64,000 bases of DNA from Oceanococcus sp041619555 (GTDB lineage: Bacteria > Pseudomonadota > Gammaproteobacteria > Nevskiales > Oceanococcaceae). Under the pieces are notes generated by a model, which worked only from the letters and a program-made list of their open reading frames with translations, was not told where the DNA came from and did no database searches. Position numbers and translations under genes: made by a program. Shown here in pieces: positions 19,050 to 27,093 of this stretch (positions are counted from its first letter, which is position 1; every line of letters begins with the position of its first letter). The stretch is taken from positions 23,148 to 87,147 of the forward strand of contig JBFKDQ010000010.1 in the NCBI GenBank assembly GCA_041619555.1, given 5' to 3'.

Positions 19050-19490
19050 ATGTCCCCCAGAAAGTTCCTGATTCCCGTGCTCATCAGTCTCGGCCTCGGT
19101 CAGCAGGCCTACGCCCATCCGCAGATCCGTGGTCATATCGCGATCGGTGACGGTCCGATCCACCTCGGCATCAATTTAGGCAGCGCCTTCTTTCGCCACC
19201 GGCATGCGCAACATCAGCATGGTCCGGTCTGCTACCGGCATTACCCACGCCACCACGCCCACTGGTCACCGCCCAGATCCCGACCCAACGGGCATCACCC
19301 ACACAGACCTGAGCATCACCGCCCACGCCATCAGGCCCGTCCTCATCGGCATCACGGCCACCCCGCCGGACAAAACCGCCATCAACAAGCCGCCCCCCAT
19401 CATGCGCATGCCAGAGGGCGGGCCCATCACCGCCACGCGCGCGACTGCCACCTGCACTACCCTCGCGGCCATGCACACTGGGGACACTGA
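19050..19490 (+). CDS. Secreted histidine-rich protein
   Basis: 146 residues from the ATG at 19050, where a signal peptide (MSPRKFLIPVLISLGLGQQAYA) precedes HPQIRGHIAIGDG. By hand count about 33 of the roughly 124 mature residues are His, mixed with Arg, Pro and Ala in HxH and HH pairs (HRHAQHQH, RPEHHRPRHQARPH, HAHARGRAHHRHARD). Such composition suggests metal binding (Zn, Ni, Cu or Co) in the periplasm, but low-complexity proteins are easy to over-interpret. Two Cys residues occur in the His-rich part. Start sites further upstream lack a signal peptide. A strong terminator follows, so it is probably monocistronic. Confidence 0.65.
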   Translation: MSPRKFLIPVLISLGLGQQAYAHPQIRGHIAIGDGPIHLGINLGSAFFRHRHAQHQHGPVCYRHYPRHHAHWSPPRSRPNGHHPHRPEHHRPRHQARPHRHHGHPAGQNRHQQAAPHHAHARGRAHHRHARDCHLHYPRGHAHWGH

Positions 19491-19502
19491 AATCCTGGTG
19501 AC

Positions 19503-19533
19503 AAAAAAGCCCGGAATGCACCGGGCTTTTTTT
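19503..19533. terminator. Bidirectional terminator between the His-rich gene and dsbC
   Basis: AAAAAA, GCCCGG, a 6-base loop, CCGGGC and seven T residues; stem at 19509-19514 and 19521-19526. It sits between the plus-strand His-rich gene and the minus-strand dsbC gene, with A and T runs suitable for both directions. Confidence 0.88.
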
Positions 19534-19563
19534 CGCGGAAAAATCAGCTTGCAGTCGTGTGAC

Positions 19564-20289
19564 TCAGCGGTCCAGTTTGGCCAGTTCCTGCGCCAGGCGC
19601 GCGGCTGGCATATAGCCCGGACGCAACGAGCCGTCATCCAGCACCAGCGCGGGCGTGCCGCGAATGCCAAGCTTCTGCCCGGCCAGGTAATGCTCCATCA
19701 CCGGCGTGTCGCACTGCTGCGCAGGCACATCCCGCCCCTGTTTCGCATCCGTCATCGCGGCGTTTCGGTCCGCCGCACACCAGACATTCTCCGCCTTGGC
19801 GAACGAGGCGGTGTTCGGGCCGCTACGGGGATAAAACAGATAGCGCACGCTGATCCCCTGGGCATTGTAGTCGGCGATTTCCCGATGCAGTTTCCGGCAG
19901 TAACCACAATCGATGTCCGTAAACACGGTCATCACGTGCTTTTCCTTCTTCGCCGGGAAAATGATCATCTTGTCGGCGCCGATCTCGGCCATCGCTTTCT
20001 GACGCAGGCTTTTGCGACTGATCTCGGTCAGCGATTCACCGCGATCAAGATCAATCAGATCACCATCAAGAAAATACTTGCCATCGGCGGTCACATAGCC
20101 GAAGGACAGTCCCCGATTGACCTCGAACAGGCCCTTCACCGGAGTGCGCCGAATGTCGGAGGCCTGCAAGCCCGGAAAAGCCTTGCCCAGGGACTGGCTC
20201 AGGGCCTCAAGTTCGGCATCCTTCGGTCCAGCCGCCTGCGCGCAGAAACACAGCCCGGCAAATCCAAGGCCCAAGATCAGTTTTCTCAT
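19564..20289 (-). CDS. dsbC: Thiol:disulfide interchange protein DsbC
   Basis: 241 residues. After a signal peptide (MRKLILGLGFAGLCFCAQA) comes the N-terminal dimerisation domain (about 21-80, with GLFEVNRG and YFLDGDLIDL), a linker helix and a thioredoxin-fold catalytic domain with the active site CGYC at 128-131 and the cis-proline loop RGTPAL. DsbC is a periplasmic V-shaped dimer that repairs wrong disulfides and is kept reduced by DsbD. It lies just downstream of xerD on the same strand, a common proteobacterial arrangement. The many Cys-containing envelope proteins in this region are possible clients. Confidence 0.95.
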   Translation of the reverse strand: MRKLILGLGFAGLCFCAQAAGPKDAELEALSQSLGKAFPGLQASDIRRTPVKGLFEVNRGLSFGYVTADGKYFLDGDLIDLDRGESLTEISRKSLRQKAMAEIGADKMIIFPAKKEKHVMTVFTDIDCGYCRKLHREIADYNAQGISVRYLFYPRSGPNTASFAKAENVWCAADRNAAMTDAKQGRDVPAQQCDTPVMEHYLAGQKLGIRGTPALVLDDGSLRPGYMPAARLAQELAKLDR

Positions 20290-20337
20290 GATGACTCCAG
20301 TTTCAATTCAAGTGTGACCGCCGAGGCATTGAATAAT

Positions 20338-21243
20338 TCAAGCGCGCGGATGATGTTGCGCATGCAGGCGCTGCAGGCGCGCCGTCGCAACATGGGTATA
20401 AATCTGCGTGGTGGACAGGTCGCTGTGGCCGAGCAGCATCTGCACCACACGAAGATCCGCGCCATGATCAAGCAGATGGGTCGCGAAAGCGTGGCGTAGC
20501 GTGTGAGGAGAAATGCCCTGGGAAATCCCGGCTGTCACCGCGTAACGCTTAATGATATGCCAGAAATTCTGCCGCGTCATCGCACGGCCCTGACGCGCGG
20601 GAAATGCCACCTCACTGACCCGGCCATCGAGCAATTCCGGGCGGCTGACGGAAAAATAGCGCTGCAACCAGTGCAGGGCTTCCTCACCCACCGGAATCAG
20701 ACGTTCCCGCTGCCCCTTGCCGAGGATGCGCAGGATGCCCGACTGCAGGCTGATGCGAGCTACAGGGAGTTCGACCAGTTCGCTCACCCGCAGGCCCGCT
20801 GCATACATCAGTTCAAGCATGGTGCGGTCCCGCAGCCCACGCGCGGTCGCCACATCCGGCGCCGCCAGAAGGTTTTCGACTTCGCCCTGGCTCAGGCTTT
20901 TCGGCAGGCTACGGCCGATCTTCGGCCGCGCCAGCCGCGCCATCGGATCATCCTCGCGCAGCCCCTGCCGCAGCAGCCAGCGAAAGAAACGCTTGAGGGC
21001 CGAATGCAGCCTGGCCTGACTGCTGGCCGCCAGTTCGCTGCGGGCTGCCAGCACCCCGGCCAATTCAACCGCGTCTGCACTCACCAGACTCAACTCACGC
21101 GCCGCCAGCAGCCGCGCCGCCGCCATCAAATCACTGCGATAGGCCACCAGACTCCCGTCCGCCAGGCCATCCTCCGCCCACAGGGCCTCGCAGAACTGGG
21201 CGATCAGCGCGATGTCGCCGGACTGGGCCGGCGCCGGCTTCAT
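20338..21243 (-). CDS. xerD: Tyrosine recombinase XerD
   Basis: 301 residues from the ATG at 21243, the usual XerD length; the frame stays open to 21513 but the extension is Pro/Gly-rich and not family-like. The N-terminal SAM-like core-binding domain covers about 1-100. Catalytic residues are all present: Arg152 (GLRVSELVEL), Lys176 (GKGQRERLIP), His247 and Arg250 (HTLRHAFATH), His273 (LLGHSDLSTT) and the nucleophile Tyr282 (IYTHV). With XerC it resolves chromosome dimers at dif under FtsK control. The adjacency to dsbC supports the XerD rather than XerC call. Confidence 0.93.
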   Translation of the reverse strand: MKPAPAQSGDIALIAQFCEALWAEDGLADGSLVAYRSDLMAAARLLAARELSLVSADAVELAGVLAARSELAASSQARLHSALKRFFRWLLRQGLREDDPMARLARPKIGRSLPKSLSQGEVENLLAAPDVATARGLRDRTMLELMYAAGLRVSELVELPVARISLQSGILRILGKGQRERLIPVGEEALHWLQRYFSVSRPELLDGRVSEVAFPARQGRAMTRQNFWHIIKRYAVTAGISQGISPHTLRHAFATHLLDHGADLRVVQMLLGHSDLSTTQIYTHVATARLQRLHAQHHPRA

Positions 21244-21409
21244 CGGCACCTGGGCACCCCGGGGAGTGGCGGGCAGATGCCAGGCGGGCGCAGCTGCCGG
21301 GCGCGGATTCCAAGCCGGCCAGCCGCCCCCCGGTTTCGCTGCCGGGTGAACACTGCCTGTAAACTCCCTGATCGGATCATCGCCCATCTCTGAAAAATCG
21401 GTACCGCCA

Positions 21410-22366
21410 ATGCCCATGCAAGGATGCAGACCGCCGCCTCGCCTGCCCGTGATCTGTCTGTTGATCGCCCTCAGCCACGCATCCGCCGTGCGCGCCGAAC
21501 AGGCGGCGGACATCGCCGCCTCGCCACAGGCCAGAGAGGCGGCGCTGGCCGCGCGGCTCGATGATCTGCGGCAGGCCGAACCCGACCCCGCGCTGCGGGA
21601 CTGGGTGCGGACGCTCGTAGACTATGCCGAACACAGCCGGATCGCGCACCCCGAACGCGGCCTGGCCGATCTGCCAAGGTATGACATCCAGGCCCGTGCG
21701 CGTCAGCTGCTGCGGCTCTGGGACGAACAGGCCGCCCTGGTGTCGCTGCAGTCCGTTCCCCTCAAGGCCCTGCAGGATCCGCAAAACGATACCGAGCGCC
21801 GTGCCCGCCGACGCTGGCTGCAGGAACTCGAGCCCGCCCACCTGGCCCTCATCGCGCCACAACTGAAGCGCGGTGACCTGGATGAAGAAAGCCTGCGCAT
21901 CCTGGTACAGCGCCTGGATCTGTCGGCGGACTGGCGCCGCCTGCTGCAGCAGGGGCGGCAGCGCCAGACCGTGGAGCTACTCGCATCGGCCCTGCCGCAG
22001 CTCAGCGCCGCGATGGCCGAGGAATTTCTCGCCCTGGCCGGCCGCAATCCGGCCCTGGCCGGCGCTGCGGCGATCCTGCGCGGTCGCCATGCGCGATTCA
22101 GCACGAGCAGCCGGACACGGCTGCTGCAGGCGCTTGAGAACGCACGGCTGGATATCGCCCTGGTCGATGCCGCAATCAGCGCCGGGATCGAAGATCTGGA
22201 TGCCACGCTACTGACCCGCCTGCAGGAAGCCGCGGCCGCGCCCGCGGCGGCCTATGGCCTGTATCGCCTGCAATCCGAGCGCGCCCTGCAGGGCCTGCGC
22301 GTCTACCGCGAGAGCGCCAACGGCCTGCCGCATCTGCAACAGGAGATCAGCCAATGGCTGGATTGA
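21410..22366 (+). CDS. Exported hypothetical helical protein
   Basis: 318 residues, with a signal-like N-terminus (MPMQGCRPPPRLPVICLLIALSHASAVRA) and a mature region made almost wholly of Ala/Leu/Arg-rich helices. A second ATG two codons later is an equally good start. It overlaps the downstream carboxypeptidase gene by 13 bases, so they are translationally coupled and probably function together in the periplasm. I see no catalytic motif; helical-repeat scaffolds of this kind are often interaction proteins. It diverges from xerD. Confidence 0.65.
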   Translation: MPMQGCRPPPRLPVICLLIALSHASAVRAEQAADIAASPQAREAALAARLDDLRQAEPDPALRDWVRTLVDYAEHSRIAHPERGLADLPRYDIQARARQLLRLWDEQAALVSLQSVPLKALQDPQNDTERRARRRWLQELEPAHLALIAPQLKRGDLDEESLRILVQRLDLSADWRRLLQQGRQRQTVELLASALPQLSAAMAEEFLALAGRNPALAGAAAILRGRHARFSTSSRTRLLQALENARLDIALVDAAISAGIEDLDATLLTRLQEAAAAPAAAYGLYRLQSERALQGLRVYRESANGLPHLQQEISQWLD

Positions 22367-24129
22367 TCCTGCTGCTCCTGGGTGGCCTGATGTGCTGGCC
22401 CAGCCTGGCGGAAATTGTGGAGTACACCGAGTCGGACGAAGGTCCCGGACAGATCGCGCTGGGATATCCGGTCCCTCGACCACTGGACAGCCCGACACCG
22501 TTCGCCGGCTTTCGCAGCTATGACAGCCTGATTCAACGCCTGACCGCCCTGTCGTTCAGCGACGCCGCACTGGGCGGGGTGAAACTGGGCAAGAGCGAAC
22601 GCGGCGAGGACGTTCTCGGCTTTGTTTTCGGCGTACAGGAGGCGGGCCAAGCGCCCGCAATGCTGCAGGTGGGCACGCTCCATGCCCGGGAATGGGCCGC
22701 TCCGGAGGTGGTGAGCTTCATCGCCGAGGCACTGGTGGCCCGTCGTGCCAACCAGGGCATCGAGCAGTTTCTCGCCAACCAGACCAGCATTCTGCTGGTC
22801 CCGGTGCTCAATCCGGATGGCTTGCGCATCACCCAGGCCCATGCCAGCAGCACCCGGGTCGGGGAAGACATCGGCCCAGACCCGCAAACCCCACGCGACG
22901 GTCGCATGCGGCGCAAGAACGCACGCAACACCGATGGCGATCTGGAAACCACAGTCGATACCCTCGACGGGGTGGATCTCAACCGGAACTTCGGGCCGTA
23001 CTGGAATACCTCCACCCGCTCCAGCCCCAACCGGCGCTCCCTGGTTTATCACGGCGAGGCCGAGGCCTCCGAAGCCGAAACCCAGGCCCTGCTTGCGGCG
23101 GCGAACCGGCTGGGCGGCGGACAATTGCGCCTCTTCATCGACACCCACAGTTTCGGACGCGTGCTCATCTACAACGACACCGGCAACCCCGCCCTCACCA
23201 GGCTGAGCGCAGGTCTGGGCCAGCGCCTGCGCCAGGTGCCGGCGCGCGCCTACGGCCTGGGGGTGGCAAGCAACGATTCCGGTGGCTATGGCTCCAGCGA
23301 CGAATATTTCGCCCACACCTTTGAGATCCCCGCCTACACCCTGGAGCTGGAACCCGGCTCGCAGCAGGCCGAGGAGTATGGCGGCAACGCCGGAGTCAGC
23401 CATTCCGGCTTCATCCTGCCCGAGGATCAGATCGAGAGGGTCAGGCAGGAGATCTACGCAATGAGCGTGCTCGCCTTTTATCACCAGGCAGGCCCGCCCA
23501 TCCTCGAGCAAGTCAGCGTCCTTGAGCCGCGAAGCGGCGCAATGGTGTATCGGGCGCGCTGGCAGGGGCGGAACGGTGAGCGCCAGTTGGAGACCCATGG
23601 CGCCAGCCTGCAACCAGGCCAGGCGTATCGCCTGCAGTTGCAGTTCAGCAAGCCGATGCGACTGCTGGATCAGGACCATCAGGTCAAGGCCTATCCTGGC
23701 CAGGGCCTGCCAACACCTCCGGTGATTCGGCTGCGCGGTGAGTCCCAGGTGCAGTTGCTGGAGACCGACGGCCGCTGGCTGCAACAGGCCTATGCCGGCG
23801 ACCTCTATGAGATCGAATTCACTGTGGCAGCGGACCTGGGTCCCTCCGCCCAACTGGCCGTGCAGGCGACCGATCTGTCCGGCCTCGCCCTGGATGCGCG
23901 CCCCGCCAGCCTCAGTACCTGGCAGGCTGGTCACTGGATCAACTACGAGGACAGCCAGGGCCTGAACAGCGACCAGGGCGGAGAGGACAGCCAGATCTGC
24001 CTGCCGCTTGATCCGGACGCGATCTCCGGCTGTTCCCCAATGGCCACCGGCGGATCCGGTGGATCCGGTCGCTCGGCCATCTGGCTCCTCCTCATCTTCG
24101 CTCTTTGTCGACGCTGCAGGACCGCATGA
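22354..24129 (+). CDS. M14 zinc carboxypeptidase with GlyGly-CTERM tail
   Basis: 591 residues; AGGAG lies 8 bases before the start. A signal peptide (about 1-19) precedes the M14 domain: zinc ligands His110 and Glu113 in HAREW, substrate-binding NPDG and DLNRNF (about 209-213), third zinc ligand His265 in DTHSFG, and catalytic Glu331 in YTLELEPG. About 200 further residues form beta-rich domains. The end, from residue 566, is GGSGGSG, one hydrophobic helix and basic CRRCR, the pattern of a GlyGly-CTERM sorting signal processed by rhombosortase. The protein should thus be exported, membrane-held, clipped and released or surface-attached. It probably trims peptides. Confidence 0.9.
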   Translation: MAGLILLLLGGLMCWPSLAEIVEYTESDEGPGQIALGYPVPRPLDSPTPFAGFRSYDSLIQRLTALSFSDAALGGVKLGKSERGEDVLGFVFGVQEAGQAPAMLQVGTLHAREWAAPEVVSFIAEALVARRANQGIEQFLANQTSILLVPVLNPDGLRITQAHASSTRVGEDIGPDPQTPRDGRMRRKNARNTDGDLETTVDTLDGVDLNRNFGPYWNTSTRSSPNRRSLVYHGEAEASEAETQALLAAANRLGGGQLRLFIDTHSFGRVLIYNDTGNPALTRLSAGLGQRLRQVPARAYGLGVASNDSGGYGSSDEYFAHTFEIPAYTLELEPGSQQAEEYGGNAGVSHSGFILPEDQIERVRQEIYAMSVLAFYHQAGPPILEQVSVLEPRSGAMVYRARWQGRNGERQLETHGASLQPGQAYRLQLQFSKPMRLLDQDHQVKAYPGQGLPTPPVIRLRGESQVQLLETDGRWLQQAYAGDLYEIEFTVAADLGPSAQLAVQATDLSGLALDARPASLSTWQAGHWINYEDSQGLNSDQGGEDSQICLPLDPDAISGCSPMATGGSGGSGRSAIWLLLIFALCRRCRTA

Positions 24130-25220
24130 GAAACGAATCCCCGCTGGCCCGTTATCACGCCGATCTGCAACAGGACGGTTTCATCCAGGATCCGGCACAA
24201 CAGGCTGCCGTGGAGTGCCTGCACGCCATTCATCAGCAGCTTGCCGGCAGCAGCGGCCGCTCCCGTTTCCTGCCCCGCCTGAGCCGCAGCACGGCCTGGC
24301 GCCCGGTCCAGGGCGCCTACCTGTGGGGCGGCGTCGGGCGTGGCAAAACCTACTTGATGGACTGTTTCTACGAAACCCTGCCGACCCGGCACAAGCGCCG
24401 CCTGCACTTTCACCGCTTCATGCAAGACGTGCATCAACACCTCAAGCGCCTGGGCTCGGTCAGCGACCCGCTCAAGACCCTGGCCGAAGAACTGGCACGT
24501 GACACCCGGGTCCTGTGCTTCGATGAATTTTTTGTCTCCGACGTGGCCGACGCCATGATTCTCGGCCGCCTGCTGGACAAGCTGTTCGCGCAGGGCGTCA
24601 CCTTGATCGCCACCTCGAACATCCCGCCGGATCAGCTCTACCAGAACGGCTTGCAGCGCGAGCGTTTCCTGCCGGCGATTGCGGCTCTGCAGTCCCACTG
24701 CCAGATCGTCACGGTCAATGGCGATCAGGACTACCGCCTGCGCCTGCTCGAACAGGCCGAGATCTATCACTGGCCGGACGATGCGGCGGCCGCCGCGCAG
24801 TTGGATCGCGCATTTCGCCAGATCGCACCCGATGCCGCCCACCCTGAGCGGAGCCTGAACATCAACGGCCGCGAGATCCCCGTCCGCAAGCAGGCCGACG
24901 GCATCGCCTGGTTCGATTTCAGCGCCCTATGCCAGGGCCCGCGCAGTGTCGACGACTACATCGAGATTGCCCGGCTGTTCGGCACGGTGATTCTGTCCGG
25001 CGTTCCGCAACTCGACCGGGAGACGGAAAACGAGGCCCGCCGCTTTCTCCACCTGATCGACGAATTTTATGATCGCCGAGTCAAATTGATGATTTCTGCC
25101 GAGGTTGATATGACAAGCCTGTATGTGGGCGCTAAGCTGCGGTTCGAATATGCTCGCGTGGCGAGTCGATTGCAGGAAATGCAGTCCCATGATTACCTGG
25201 CTCTGGCGCACATCCCATGA
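24126..25220 (+). CDS. zapE: Cell-division ATPase ZapE (AFG1 family)
   Basis: 364 residues. The start ATG overlaps the carboxypeptidase stop (ATGA), so it is translationally coupled. The AFG1-type P-loop GGVGRGKTYLMD and Walker B VLCFDEFFVSDVADAM are intact, followed by SNIPPDQLYQNGLQRERFLP, the family signature, and RRFLHLIDEFYDRRVKL near the end. ZapE is a cytoplasmic ATPase found at the Z-ring late in division and also linked to quinone metabolism in some bacteria. Length and motifs are normal. Its position behind a secreted carboxypeptidase is not obviously functional. Confidence 0.92.
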   Translation: MRNESPLARYHADLQQDGFIQDPAQQAAVECLHAIHQQLAGSSGRSRFLPRLSRSTAWRPVQGAYLWGGVGRGKTYLMDCFYETLPTRHKRRLHFHRFMQDVHQHLKRLGSVSDPLKTLAEELARDTRVLCFDEFFVSDVADAMILGRLLDKLFAQGVTLIATSNIPPDQLYQNGLQRERFLPAIAALQSHCQIVTVNGDQDYRLRLLEQAEIYHWPDDAAAAAQLDRAFRQIAPDAAHPERSLNINGREIPVRKQADGIAWFDFSALCQGPRSVDDYIEIARLFGTVILSGVPQLDRETENEARRFLHLIDEFYDRRVKLMISAEVDMTSLYVGAKLRFEYARVASRLQEMQSHDYLALAHIP

Positions 25221-25534
25221 ATAAACCGCTCTCTCCCGCCCTGCAGAAGCTGATCACGGAATTCGGCCGCAAGCTGCCGGACAAACTGGCCGAGATCCGG
25301 CTGCTGCACGAGCAGGCCGGCGACGGCAGCGATGCAACAGCCTTGGAAGGCTATTACACCGCGGTGCATCGAATCGCCGGCTCCTCCGGCAGCTACGGGT
25401 TCCGGCAGGTCAGCGAAACGGCACGGGTGCTGGACCGCTATCTGTCCGACACCCTCGCCGGCGAGAATGGGTATGCGCCGGCGCATGCCATGCAGCTGCT
25501 GCAGGCCATCGAGCAGAGCTTGCCGCAGGACTAA
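25217..25534 (+). CDS. Stand-alone histidine phosphotransfer (Hpt) protein
   Basis: 105 residues, starting inside the zapE stop (ATGA overlap). The Hpt signature AVHRIAGSSGSYGF places the phospho-accepting His at residue 51, inside a four-helix bundle-like sequence. Hpt proteins shuttle phosphate between receiver domains. No kinase or receiver gene is adjacent, so this is an orphan. Likely partners in the window are the hybrid kinase at 57492 and the tandem receiver at 50976, but that is a guess. The first residue after His is Arg and the usual Lys is replaced by Ala (HRIAG rather than HxLKG). Confidence 0.75.
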   Translation: MNKPLSPALQKLITEFGRKLPDKLAEIRLLHEQAGDGSDATALEGYYTAVHRIAGSSGSYGFRQVSETARVLDRYLSDTLAGENGYAPAHAMQLLQAIEQSLPQD

Positions 25535-25548
25535 AAACCGATCGCGCC

Positions 25549-27093
25549 TCAGGCGGGATAGCCGGTGATGTTCTGGATCTCCCGGTACAGCGGCTGCAGG
25601 CGGGCATACATCTTGCGATAAACGCAACGGTAAAGCCGATCGTAGATCTCTACCGCATCAGGCTGCGGTTCGAACACCTCGCCGATGCGCGTCATCGCAG
25701 CGACCGCGCTGGGGTAATCGGCATACAGCCCCTGCCCAACTGCGGTATTGATCGCGGCACCTAGCGCCGAGGTTTCGTACAGATGGGGCCTTTGCGCTGC
25801 CATGCCGAAAATGTCGGCGGTCAGCTGCATCGCGCCATCGCTCTGCGAACCACCACCGGCCACGCGCAAGGTGTGCAGTTTCGCGCTGCGCCCTTCGATT
25901 TTTTCCGCCCCTTCGCGCAGCCCATAGGCCAGGCCCTCAAGGATCGCCCGGTAAATGTGGGCCCGCGTATGCACATCACCAAAGCCGATGATCGCACCCT
26001 TGGCCTCAGGCCCGGGCTCACGCACGCCTGGCGACCAGTACGGCTGCAGCATCAGGCCCATGGAACCGGCCGGGACCTGCTCCAGCAATTCGTCAAACAG
26101 GGACTCGGCAGAGATTCCCCGCTCATCCGCAATGCGCTGCTCGCGATCGGCGAACTGGCGCTTGAACCAGCTCACCATCCAGAAACCGCGATAGATCTGC
26201 ACTTCGGTGTTATAGGCCTGCGGCAGCGCGGCGGGAAAAGGCGGGATGAATTTTTCCACCTCGACATAGCGTGGCACGCAGGTGTTGATCGTGGCCGTGG
26301 TGCCGAAACTCAGGCAGGCCTGACCCGGCTCCACACAGCCCGCTCCCAGGACCTCGCAGGCCTTGTCCGCGGCCGCGGCGATCACCGGCAGCCCCTGTGG
26401 CAGACCCAGGTGACGGGCAGCCTCGGCCTGCAATCTGCCCATCGGCTGGCCGGGCGAGACCAGATCGGTGAGCTGCGCCCGACGGATGCCCGGCAGGGCC
26501 TGCCATTTCCAGTCGCTATCCGCCGACCAGCATTGCTGCTTGTAATCGAAAGGCAGATAGCCCACCTGGCTCGCGCTGGAATCCAGCCATTCTCCGGTCA
26601 GCTGAAAGCCAAGATAGCCCGACAGCAGGACATACTTTTCGGTCTTGGCCCAGATTTCCGGTGCATTCTTCAGCAGCCAGTTGGCCGGCGCTTCCGCCTG
26701 AAAGCTGGCGATGGTGGAGCGCAGCCCCAGCGCCCGAAAGGCCAGCCCCCAGAGACCTCCAACCGGCGCCATGCCGTTGACCTGGCGTTTGTCCATCCAG
26801 ACGATGGCCGGCGCCAGCGGGCGGTTGTCGGCGCCGATGCACAGCATGGTCGCACGCTGGGTGGTCAGACTCATGCCGCTGATCGAGGCCGGGTCCTCGG
26901 TTTCCCACAATCCGCGACAGGCCTGTCCCACCGCATCCCAGTAGACATCGGCATGCTGCTCGGCCCAGCCCGGCTGGCGGGAAAAATACGGCTCGATGTG
27001 CACCTGCCGGCGGGCCAGGATTTCGCCATGGCGATCGAAAATGATGGCTCTGGCGCTTTGCGTGCCTACATCGATCGCCAACAGGCCGCTCAT
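25549..27093 (-). CDS. FGGY-family carbohydrate kinase
   Basis: 514 residues from the ATG at 27093. The actin-like fold is clear: phosphate-1 motif AIDVGTQSARAIIFD, a Gly/Thr-rich SFGTTATINTC, and the C-terminal FGGY signature region ILEGLAYGLREGAEKIEG...LRVAGGGSQSDGAMQLTADIFG. It phosphorylates a polyol or sugar with ATP; glycerol, xylulose and related compounds are the usual substrates. Being the third gene of an operon with a glycerol-3-phosphate dehydrogenase-like enzyme argues for glycerol or a glycerol derivative. It overlaps the upstream gene by 4 bases (ATGA). It is more divergent than typical GlpK. Confidence 0.85.
   Translation of the reverse strand: MSGLLAIDVGTQSARAIIFDRHGEILARRQVHIEPYFSRQPGWAEQHADVYWDAVGQACRGLWETEDPASISGMSLTTQRATMLCIGADNRPLAPAIVWMDKRQVNGMAPVGGLWGLAFRALGLRSTIASFQAEAPANWLLKNAPEIWAKTEKYVLLSGYLGFQLTGEWLDSSASQVGYLPFDYKQQCWSADSDWKWQALPGIRRAQLTDLVSPGQPMGRLQAEAARHLGLPQGLPVIAAAADKACEVLGAGCVEPGQACLSFGTTATINTCVPRYVEVEKFIPPFPAALPQAYNTEVQIYRGFWMVSWFKRQFADREQRIADERGISAESLFDELLEQVPAGSMGLMLQPYWSPGVREPGPEAKGAIIGFGDVHTRAHIYRAILEGLAYGLREGAEKIEGRSAKLHTLRVAGGGSQSDGAMQLTADIFGMAAQRPHLYETSALGAAINTAVGQGLYADYPSAVAAMTRIGEVFEPQPDAVEIYDRLYRCVYRKMYARLQPLYREIQNITGYPA

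Noticed and set aside
19204..19500. Alternative Thr/Pro-rich frame overlapping the His-rich gene
   Set aside because: No signal peptide or ribosome site; the His-rich frame has both a signal peptide and a matching terminator.
21244..21513. N-terminal extension of XerD
   Set aside because: Pro/Gly-rich, not found in the family, and overlaps the start of the divergent gene.
24105..24125. Upstream TTG start for zapE
   Set aside because: The ATG at 24126 overlaps the carboxypeptidase stop in the usual coupled way and fits the family start.
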